Assembly: GCA_029339505.1 (NCBI GenBank)
Contig: JAQISU010000251.1
Coordinates: 1,824,001 to 1,888,000, forward strand
Length of the DNA: 64,000 nt
Source of the DNA: Unio delphinus
Lineage: Eukaryota > Mollusca > Bivalvia > Unionida > Unionidae
Direction: 5' to 3'
The stretch's first letter is position 1. The number at the start of each line of letters is the position of its first letter. A program made the position numbers and the translations under genes. Below the pieces are notes generated by a model. That model was not told the origin of the DNA and did not search any database. It saw only the letters and a program-made list of their open reading frames with translations. Positions 55,634 through 62,727 of the stretch are shown piece after piece.

Positions 55634-58600
55634 ATGATTAGTGATTACTCCGATAGTGATGATGAGTTTTTTCAGTCTCCACAAACCTATCACGATCTTC
55701 AAGAATACTACAAAAGTCATTTAACGCCGGCTTGGAGTGTTTCTAGTAAAAGGTCTGCAATCGATCTACTCACCGAAGATAGTTATTTATGCCGTGGCGT
55801 AATAATTCAACAACGGGGACAATTTTACGTTTTTGTGAATGATCCTGACATAACAGAATTTCAAGGATGTTCCGCGGTTAACGAAATCATCCCTCGGGAG
55901 AGATTGAGATATCCCACTATCGATATTGATTCTAAAAACCCATCGTTGAAGGAATTGTTGTTGTATTTCAATGACTTAATTGACTCTGTCAATGATGTTT
56001 TGATTTTTGAAACCAGCGGCGGTTATCACATTCTACTGAAAACGATTCCTATCGATTTTGATAATCATCGAGAATTATTAAAAAAAATTGCCACAGACAG
56101 ACCATCATGGAATGTTGATACACAGGCTGGACTTCATAGCATCAAATTATCGGGGACAAGATCAGCAAAACAAAATAGTATTGATAAACGATTGATTTAT
56201 CCTGAAAATCTAAAGGATTCTAGATCTACTAGTTTGTTATTGTCCTGTCCTTTTTCGGTACAGACTTGTTATGAAAAACGCACTGAAACCAATGACTTTG
56301 TTGATGACTTTGTCATCATTGACGATTTGACCAACGAAGATTTCAATCAAATCTCTATCGAGTTAACTGGTCAACCAGATCAAATCACTGGAATAACAAA
56401 TCAAACCAACAATATGATTTCACTGGGAAGGGTTGCTGGTTCGTTTTGCAATATTTGTCAACGACGACACGGATACAATGAGGTTGGTGGATTCATTGAG
56501 GGAAAAGCCATCGATGCATTTGTTGTTGTTTACTCTGATCGATTTGTGATCGGTTGTTTCCGTACCACAAAAAATAAAATCATGATATTGAGAGACTCTG
56601 ATAAAATCATCGATGATAAAACACTCTACGAAAAATACTTGAAATCATACAACTATCACCGAGTAGACCACAGCGGTGAATTTCCAAAAAGACTTCCAGA
56701 TTATGTTTACTGTGAACCACCTGTTCATGAAAACGGCCAAGGATGTAAAATCATCCTCAACGATGATTACATGGACGGGTCTGCTTGTGGGATGGGAAAG
56801 TCAGCGTCGGCATGGAAATCAATACGAGATGATCAATCTGTGTTGTATTTGAGTTACAGAAAGACGTTCACTAGAAAGACCACCATCGACTATAATCTCG
56901 AATCGTATGAAACAATTCATGGAGGAATTATTTTTGATACAAGAACTCATCGAAGGGTTATTTCGCAGATTGAATCAATTGTACGAGTCAGGGGAATTCC
57001 TGATGTGATATTGTTAGATGAATGGCATGGTATTCTTCGTCAAATAATCTCATCGAATCGTGGAAAACAAATTTGGGAAACACTCACATGGTTGATTTGT
57101 TCAGCAAAACGAGTAATCGTGTTAGACGCAGATGCTAACAATGATGATCTAGAATTATTCAAGAAATTTTTAAATCGTCCGGACATGAAATTCTTCATCA
57201 ACGAGTATAAACCAGATTGTGGAAAAAAGTTTATTGTAGAACAGTCCCATCATGACAACTACGTAAAATTGTTAGACGCGCTGCAACAAGGAAATCGTGC
57301 AGTAGTCTTCACACAAAACAAACGACACGGAAATTATTCTGTAGAAGCCCTTGCTAAATTGTTACAGCATTTAGGATACCGAGTGAAATACTATCACGCT
57401 GATACCGATTCTGCAGAAAAAGAAAGAGATTTCGCTGATCCCGTTGAAGCGTTTAACAACATCGATGTAGTGATTTATAATTGCACCGTAGAAGCAGGAA
57501 TATCAATCGTAGACAAACGATTCAAGTACATGGCGGTGTTTTCTGAGCAACTAGGATCTGTAGAAGCCACTAAACAAGCAATTCATCGGTTCCGAAATAT
57601 TACTGAAATTCATTATTCAGTGACAAAGTCACCAGTGACAAAGTCACCAGTGACTAAACGATCTTCCACAACACTACCTCTCACACGCGACGATATTATT
57701 TCTGCCATTGAATCACATGAGCGAGATCTGTCCGTTACTGAATTGTTGTTCAGAACTCCAAATCTCAATGATGTGAATTCTAGTTATGGATACGCATTTA
57801 TCAGTGCCATTATTGACGAGAATAATTCGAAGTGTTATTTTACTGGACGACTCGTTGAAATGATGGCGCGAACGGGATATGAGGTCACGTGGGAATTACC
57901 AGATGAATATGATGTGTGGTGCGAAAAAATAAAACAAAAAAAAGAGCAACAAATCTCCGCCGCGGTAATTAATAATAATCCCGTCGTAGATGATTTTTTG
58001 AAATCTTCTATCGGAGAAAGAATTGCTAATGCGGGAAATATTGACAGTGAACAACAAAAATATCATCGATACGATCCTGATAATCCAAAGGATTTAGAAC
58101 CCTACGCGAAAAAATTGATGTATCTCAATCATGTATTTCAAACTGATGTGAGCAAATTGGATACAAACACGATTGAACACCTCGATAAAAACGTATCACG
58201 ATTACAACGATACCAGCGAGTCCTTGTTGATAAATTTAATGATGGTAAATCAATTATTACACAACAATGCAGATCTGATAAAATCAATCCACGGCAACAA
58301 CTCGAAATCATCAGAAGTGTCCTTGAAGTATTAAAACTCCCTGATGTGGTTCCGGATAATTTATCGGTGAAAGATGTTTCTGTGAACCGCGCTGAATTAA
58401 TCAAGAATATCAATGAGATGTTAAAAAACCCGGACCAACTCGATAAATACCAGATGTTATTAAAACATTTCAATGAAATATTTCCAAACGAAAGATTGCG
58501 AACAACTACTATGACGCTGAAAAATATCATCGAAAAAATTAAATTGATTTACAAAGGATTCGGTGGAAGATTACAATCTGATGATAAAAGAAACGCGAAT

Positions 58601-58798
58601 CGATCTAACCTCACATTGTTCTATCCTGAGTGGCCGAAATCTGATTTCATAGATGATTCTACATGGATTAATGAAACCGTTGATGATGTAGGGTTTGCTG
58701 GAAAAGATGTGACTGCAACGGATACACACACTACGATGTTACGATTTCATGTTTGGACCGTTAATGGCTGGTTCTCTCGATATGATATGTCGGATTGA
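55634..58798 (+). CDS. AEP primase fused to UL9-like SF2 origin-binding helicase
   Basis: 1,055 codons including the stop at 58798, starting at ATG 55634 (MISDYSDSDDEFF), with no break. The N-terminal domain has the three archaeo-eukaryotic primase motifs: DID at residues 97-99, SGGYH at 128-132 and the Asp of WNVDTQAGLHSIKLSGT (162). A zinc site CNIC...H...C (272, 275, 279, 308) follows, as in PrimPol and herpesvirus primases. The second half is an SF2 helicase of the origin-binding type: P-loop GSACGMGKS (382-390), DEWH (462-465), LDAD (497-500), VVFTQNK, NCTVEAGISI and AIHRFRNI. The C-terminal 400 residues are unassigned. It should open origins and prime DNA synthesis. Residues around 660 contain a VTKSP repeat coded by GTGACAAAGTCAC units. 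The right arm holds a second, partly visible copy. Confidence 0.85.
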   Translation: MISDYSDSDDEFFQSPQTYHDLQEYYKSHLTPAWSVSSKRSAIDLLTEDSYLCRGVIIQQRGQFYVFVNDPDITEFQGCSAVNEIIPRERLRYPTIDIDSKNPSLKELLLYFNDLIDSVNDVLIFETSGGYHILLKTIPIDFDNHRELLKKIATDRPSWNVDTQAGLHSIKLSGTRSAKQNSIDKRLIYPENLKDSRSTSLLLSCPFSVQTCYEKRTETNDFVDDFVIIDDLTNEDFNQISIELTGQPDQITGITNQTNNMISLGRVAGSFCNICQRRHGYNEVGGFIEGKAIDAFVVVYSDRFVIGCFRTTKNKIMILRDSDKIIDDKTLYEKYLKSYNYHRVDHSGEFPKRLPDYVYCEPPVHENGQGCKIILNDDYMDGSACGMGKSASAWKSIRDDQSVLYLSYRKTFTRKTTIDYNLESYETIHGGIIFDTRTHRRVISQIESIVRVRGIPDVILLDEWHGILRQIISSNRGKQIWETLTWLICSAKRVIVLDADANNDDLELFKKFLNRPDMKFFINEYKPDCGKKFIVEQSHHDNYVKLLDALQQGNRAVVFTQNKRHGNYSVEALAKLLQHLGYRVKYYHADTDSAEKERDFADPVEAFNNIDVVIYNCTVEAGISIVDKRFKYMAVFSEQLGSVEATKQAIHRFRNITEIHYSVTKSPVTKSPVTKRSSTTLPLTRDDIISAIESHERDLSVTELLFRTPNLNDVNSSYGYAFISAIIDENNSKCYFTGRLVEMMARTGYEVTWELPDEYDVWCEKIKQKKEQQISAAVINNNPVVDDFLKSSIGERIANAGNIDSEQQKYHRYDPDNPKDLEPYAKKLMYLNHVFQTDVSKLDTNTIEHLDKNVSRLQRYQRVLVDKFNDGKSIITQQCRSDKINPRQQLEIIRSVLEVLKLPDVVPDNLSVKDVSVNRAELIKNINEMLKNPDQLDKYQMLLKHFNEIFPNERLRTTTMTLKNIIEKIKLIYKGFGGRLQSDDKRNANRSNLTLFYPEWPKSDFIDDSTWINETVDDVGFAGKDVTATDTHTTMLRFHVWTVNGWFSRYDMSD
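57620..57647. promoter_or_regulatory. tandem GTGAC-AAA-GTCAC palindromes inside the primase-helicase gene
   Basis: Perfect 13-bp inverted repeats at 57620-57632 and 57635-57647, with a half site following. Another perfect copy lies at 59294-59306 inside the HTH gene. They could be protein-binding sites or just a coding repeat. Confidence 0.4.
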
Positions 58799-58811
58799 TC
58801 AAGGGAAAAGT

Positions 58812-58862
58812 GTGGAAACTAGCAGTATTATTATTTTTATATACAATTTTGCTACTTTCCAC
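58812..58862. promoter_or_regulatory. origin-like palindrome 1, left arm
   Basis: 51 bp: GTGGAAA-c-TAGCA, an AT-only core of about 25 bp, then TGCTA-c-TTTCCAC. Inverted sites around an AT core are the layout of herpesvirus origins bound by UL9-type proteins. Confidence 0.5.
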
Positions 58863-58869
58863 ATCATTG

Positions 58870-59034
58870 AACGAAGATGTCTCACGATGAAATAACACTT
58901 CTACGGCAGAGATTGAAATCCATCTGGTGTCAATACAACCGATGACTTTTTGTCATCAATGGCCCTGCCATCGATTTTGTCAATGTTGTTATTGTTGTTA
59001 TTGTTGTTGTTAAAAAATATCTTTTAATCGTATA
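58870..59034. other. intergenic segment with short repeats
   Basis: Non-coding, between palindrome 1 and the HTH gene. The part from 58865 to about 58912 is an inverse copy of 60238-60275. It ends in a run of ttgttgttattg and an AT-rich stretch before the ATG at 59035. Confidence 0.5.
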
Positions 59035-59838
59035 ATGCCTCATCGTAGATTACTAACCCGTGATGACATAAATGCGATTAAACAATTGAGAAACCGTGTT
59101 GGAATAGCAGAAATCGCTGATAAGTATAAAATCAGTTATCAGAGAATTTACAAAATCTGGAAATCGGATGAAATCGGAATCGGAAATGATACTAATGATG
59201 TACCCATTGAGCGATTTATTGATGCTGAAGTTGAAAATGAAATAAATCAAATGTTTAATGAAAAAGTGTATCAGCACGTTGATGCTACCATTAGTGACAA
59301 AGTCACTGACAGAATCATTGATAAAGAAATGATATGTCAATTGCAATCTCAAGTGACCAACCTAACCAATCAAAATAAATTGCTGCAAGGAAAGGTAACA
59401 GCGTTACGACAACAACGACAACAACAACAACAATCAATCAATGATTCGTTAAATGATTTACAATATCAATTAGATACCACACAACAACACCGTAGCGATG
59501 CAGTTCGAGATCGCAGTAAACTTATTACTGAACTTAATGAAGTACGACGTGAGTTAGAGTCCATTAGAATTAAATACGCAGAGCTCGCTAGTAAACACAA
59601 TCAACTTTTGAATCAAAAGGATGAACAATCACAACTAAAAGGGAGAGAACACCGACGAAAAGGGAAAAAACATAAACGAAAACAAAAAAAACAGCGTGAA
59701 GATAACATCTGGATGCTATCACTACCCGAAGAAGATCGTGAGTTAATAAAAGAAATCAATGAAGTACTCAATGATAAAATCGATGGCAGAGCCATTGATG
59801 ATAAAATCATTGATGATAGAGCCATTGATGATGACTAA
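59035..59838 (+). CDS. helix-turn-helix / coiled-coil DNA-binding protein
   Basis: A 267-residue intact frame starting MPHRRLLTRDDINAIKQLRN. Residues 8-43 (AEIADKYKISYQRIYKIW) are a helix-turn-helix of the transposase/recombinase-recognition kind. Residues about 95-200 form a coiled coil rich in Q, L, R and E, with a polyglutamine-like stretch. Residues 205-225 are strongly basic (RRKGKKHKRKQKKQRED). The C-terminus is acidic with DDKIIDDRAIDDD repeats. It probably binds the element's own DNA as a dimer, perhaps at the palindromes; that is inference. It ends 2 bp from the convergent 99-residue gene. Confidence 0.7.
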   Translation: MPHRRLLTRDDINAIKQLRNRVGIAEIADKYKISYQRIYKIWKSDEIGIGNDTNDVPIERFIDAEVENEINQMFNEKVYQHVDATISDKVTDRIIDKEMICQLQSQVTNLTNQNKLLQGKVTALRQQRQQQQQSINDSLNDLQYQLDTTQQHRSDAVRDRSKLITELNEVRRELESIRIKYAELASKHNQLLNQKDEQSQLKGREHRRKGKKHKRKQKKQREDNIWMLSLPEEDRELIKEINEVLNDKIDGRAIDDKIIDDRAIDDD

Positions 59839-59840
59839 TC

Positions 59841-60140
59841 TCAGTTGACACGCGTAAATGAAATCCCACCATCGATGAATTCAACGTGGTATTTATTTCT
59901 GGTACGCTCTAGAATATCAGCGAGTAACCGATAATCTTGCGACCGACTCTGATGATATTTTTCACTGAGACGAAAACGCGCCTCTGAGTTTCTATTCTTA
60001 TGGATTGCACATTTATGAGTGACACCATCAGGACCTTTTTCTGTTATAATTCTTCGACCGGTGCCTGAGATTTTATCATAAACCGTTAATTGTGGATAGC
60101 GATTGCGATAATCACTAAGTGCAGCCTCAAACTGAGACAT
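59841..60140 (-). CDS. 99-residue protein of unknown function, left copy
   Basis: Starts MSQFEAALSDYRNRYPQLTV. It is basic, with mixed strand and helix (GRRIITEKGPDGVTHKCAIH, ADILERTRNKYHVEFIDGG). The duplicate at 61386-61685 differs by one residue (Ser to Cys). No family was recognised. Small size and position next to the DNA-binding gene suggest a regulatory or DNA-processing role, without proof. Confidence 0.6.
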   Translation of the reverse strand: MSQFEAALSDYRNRYPQLTVYDKISGTGRRIITEKGPDGVTHKCAIHKNRNSEARFRLSEKYHQSRSQDYRLLADILERTRNKYHVEFIDGGISFTRVN

Positions 60141-60277
60141 ATTATTAAAGCGGTTATTTAATTAATTTATTAAAATGAAATCATAATAATGTGTACCATC
60201 GATGATATGTTCGCGTACGACCATTAACAATAATCGTAGAAGTGTTATTTCACTGTGAGACATCTTCGTTCAATGAT

Positions 60278-60328
60278 GTGGAAAGTAGCAAAATTGTATA
60301 TAAAAATAATAATACTGCTAGTTTCCAC
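60278..60328. promoter_or_regulatory. origin-like palindrome 2, left arm
   Basis: Inverse copy of palindrome 1 (GTGGAAA-g-TAGCA / TGCTA-g-TTTCCAC), AT-rich core. It is followed by cttgatcaatctgat, as palindrome 3 is followed by ctgatcaatctgat. Confidence 0.5.
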
Positions 60329-60409
60329 ACTTTTCCCTTGATCAATCTGATGTATCGTAGATGATTTTTGATACGATCATTTTATTGTTTTAACGGCTCT
60401 ATCAATGAT

Positions 60410-60460
60410 GGCGAAAGTATCAAAATTGTATAAAAAAATAATAATACTGTTAGTTTCGCC
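60410..60460. promoter_or_regulatory. origin-like palindrome 3, left arm
   Basis: 51 bp with a different outer arm (GGCGAAA-g-TATCA / TGTTA-g-TTTCGCC) but nearly the same AT core as palindromes 1 and 2. Repeat units 60270-60376 and 60402-60496 align, so palindromes 2 and 3 arose by tandem duplication and then diverged in their arms. Confidence 0.5.
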
Positions 60461-60491
60461 ATTCTACGCTGATCAATCTGATACATCATAG

Positions 60492-60674
60492 ATGATCATG
60501 GAAGAGTTATTTCATCCTATCAAGTATGAATATGATTTAGCTTCAACAATATGTCTCTTTATTACAACCACGCATCATTATAGCCACACGATTGTAAATC
60601 AGAATTGTTTCATCGACAATAACACAAGTGTTGAATACAGCGCGATTAAAATTATATCTAAAAAAATGAGGTGA
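60492..60674 (+). CDS. 60-residue open frame, left copy
   Basis: Starts MIMEELFHPIKYEYDL and ends ISKKMR. Duplicated without change at 60855-61037 in the other orientation. No motif; it may be a short gene or chance. Confidence 0.3.
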   Translation: MIMEELFHPIKYEYDLASTICLFITTTHHYSHTIVNQNCFIDNNTSVEYSAIKIISKKMR

Positions 60675-60747
60675 CTGAAAATTTTATATAAAAAATATTT
60701 TTCTCACCCTAATAATATATCACTGCTTTTTATTGTTGTTGTTGTTA

Positions 60748-60781
60748 AGTCCCATTAGTATTTACTTAAGAACAAACATAG
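60748..60781. other. unique 34-bp spacer at the centre of the inverted duplication
   Basis: The only sequence between the arms (agtcccattagtatttactt and 14 more bases). It is not itself palindromic. The flanking arms end in (GTT)n / (AAC)n. Confidence 0.9.
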
Positions 60782-60854
60782 TAACAACAACAACAATAAA
60801 AAGCAGTGATATATTATTAGGGTGAGAAAAATATTTTTTATATAAAATTTTCAG

Positions 60855-61037
60855 TTACCTCATTTTTTTAGATATAATTTTAATCGCGCTGTATTCAACA
60901 CTTGTGTTATTGTCGATGAAACAATTCTGATTTACAATCGTGTGGCTATAATGATGCGTGGTTGTAATAAAGAGACATATTGTTGAAGCTAAATCATATT
61001 CATACTTGATAGGATGAAATAACTCTTCCATGATCAT
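60855..61037 (-). CDS. 60-residue open frame, right copy
   Basis: Identical protein to 60492-60674. Confidence 0.3.
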   Translation of the reverse strand: MIMEELFHPIKYEYDLASTICLFITTTHHYSHTIVNQNCFIDNNTSVEYSAIKIISKKMR

Positions 61038-61068
61038 CTATGATGTATCAGATTGATCAGCGTAGAAT

Positions 61069-61116
61069 GGCGAAACTAACAGTATTATTTTTTTATACAA
61101 TTTTGATACTTTCGCC
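61069..61116. promoter_or_regulatory. origin-like palindrome 3, right arm
   Basis: Mirror of 60410-60460 but 48 bp, with one AAT fewer in the core. Confidence 0.5.
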
Positions 61117-61197
61117 ATCATTGATAGAGCCGTTAAAACAATAAAATGATCGTATCAAAAATCATCTATGATACATCAGATTGATCAAGGGAAAAGT

Positions 61198-61248
61198 GTG
61201 GAAACTAGCAGTATTATTATTTTTATATACAATTTTGCTACTTTCCAC
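61198..61248. promoter_or_regulatory. origin-like palindrome 2, right arm
   Basis: Mirror of 60278-60328. Confidence 0.5.
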
Positions 61249-61385
61249 ATCATTGAACGAAGATGTCTCACAGTGAAATAACACTTCTACGATTATTGTT
61301 AATGGTCGTACGCGAACATATCATCGATGGTACACATTATTATGATTTCATTTTAATAAATTAATTAAATAACCGCTTTAATAAT

Positions 61386-61685
61386 ATGTCTCAGTTTGAG
61401 GCTGCACTTAGTGATTATCGCAATCGCTATCCACAATTAACGGTTTATGATAAAATCTCAGGCACCGGTCGAAGAATTATAACAGAAAAAGGTCCTGATG
61501 GTGTCACTCATAAATGTGCAATCCATAAGAATAGAAACTCAGAGGCGCGTTTTCGTCTCAGTGAAAAATATCATCAGTGTCGGTCGCAAGATTATCGGTT
61601 ACTCGCTGATATTCTAGAGCGTACCAGAAATAAATACCACGTTGAATTCATCGATGGTGGGATTTCATTTACGCGTGTCAACTGA
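61386..61685 (+). CDS. 99-residue protein of unknown function, right copy
   Basis: Same as 59841-60140 except for one Ser-to-Cys change (KYHQC). Intact. Confidence 0.6.
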   Translation: MSQFEAALSDYRNRYPQLTVYDKISGTGRRIITEKGPDGVTHKCAIHKNRNSEARFRLSEKYHQCRSQDYRLLADILERTRNKYHVEFIDGGISFTRVN

Positions 61686-61687
61686 GA

Positions 61688-62491
61688 TTAGTCATCATCA
61701 ATGGCTCTATCATCAATGATTTTATCATCAATGGCTCTGCCATCGATTTTATCATTGAGTACTTCATTGATTTCTTTTATTAACTCACGATCTTCTTCGG
61801 GTAGTGATAGCATCCAGATGTTATCTTCACGCTGTTTTTTTTGTTTTCGTTTATGTTTTTTCCCTTTTCGTCAGTGTTCTCTCCCCTTTAGTTGTGATTG
61901 TTCATCCTTTTGATTCAAAAGTTGATTGTGTTTACTAGCGAGCTCTGCGTATTTAATTCTAATGGACTCTAACTCACGTCGTACTTCATTAAGTTCAGTA
62001 ATAAGTTTACTGCGATCTCGAACTGCATCGCTACGGTGTTGTTGTGTGGTATCTAATTGATATTGTAAATCATTTAACGAATCATTGATTGATTGTTGTT
62101 GTTGTTGTCGTTGTTGTCGTAACGCTGTTACCTTTCCTTGCAGCAATTTATTTTGATTGGTTAGGTTGGTCACTTGAGATTGCAATTGACATATCATTTC
62201 TTTATCAATGATTCTGTCAGTGACTTTGTCACTAATGGTAGCATCAACGTGCTGATACACTTTTTCATTAAACATTTGATTTATTTCATTTTCAACTTCA
62301 GCATCAATAAATCGCTCAATGGGTACATCATTAGTATCATTTCCGATTCCGATTTCATCCGATTTCCAGATTTTGTAAATTCTCTGATAACTGATTTTAT
62401 ACTTATCAGCGATTTCTGCTATTCCAACACGGTTTCTCAATTGTTTAATCGCATTTATGTCATCACGGGTTAGTAATCTACGATGAGGCAT
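61688..62491 (-). pseudogene. HTH / coiled-coil protein, right copy, nonsense mutation
   Basis: Mirror of 59035-59838. A C-to-T change turns the Arg codon after KGREHR-equivalent position 206 into TGA at 61871-61873. The product would keep the HTH and coiled coil but lose the basic and acidic tails. The frame beyond the stop is otherwise open to 61688. Confidence 0.7.
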
Positions 62492-62663
62492 TATACGATT
62501 AAAAGATATTTTTTAACAACAACAATAACAACAATAACAACATTGACAAAATCGATGGCAGAGCCATTGATGACAAAAAGTCATCGGTTGTATTGACACC
62601 AGATGGATTTCAATCTCTGCCGTAGAAGTGTTATTTCATCGTGAGACATCTTCGTTCAATGAT

Positions 62664-62714
62664 GTGGAAAGTAGCAAAATTGTATATAAAAATAATAATA
62701 CTGCTAGTTTCCAC
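62664..62714. promoter_or_regulatory. origin-like palindrome 1, right arm
   Basis: Mirror of 58812-58862. Confidence 0.5.
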
Positions 62715-62727
62715 ACTTTTCCCTTGA

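Larger units (their letters stand above)
57526..60747 (+). repeat. left arm of the large inverted duplication
   Basis: Equals the reverse complement of 60782-64000 apart from scattered substitutions and one 3-bp difference. The arm starts inside the primase-helicase gene (at or before 57526, since the window ends) and ends at gttgttgtta. Confidence 0.95.
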
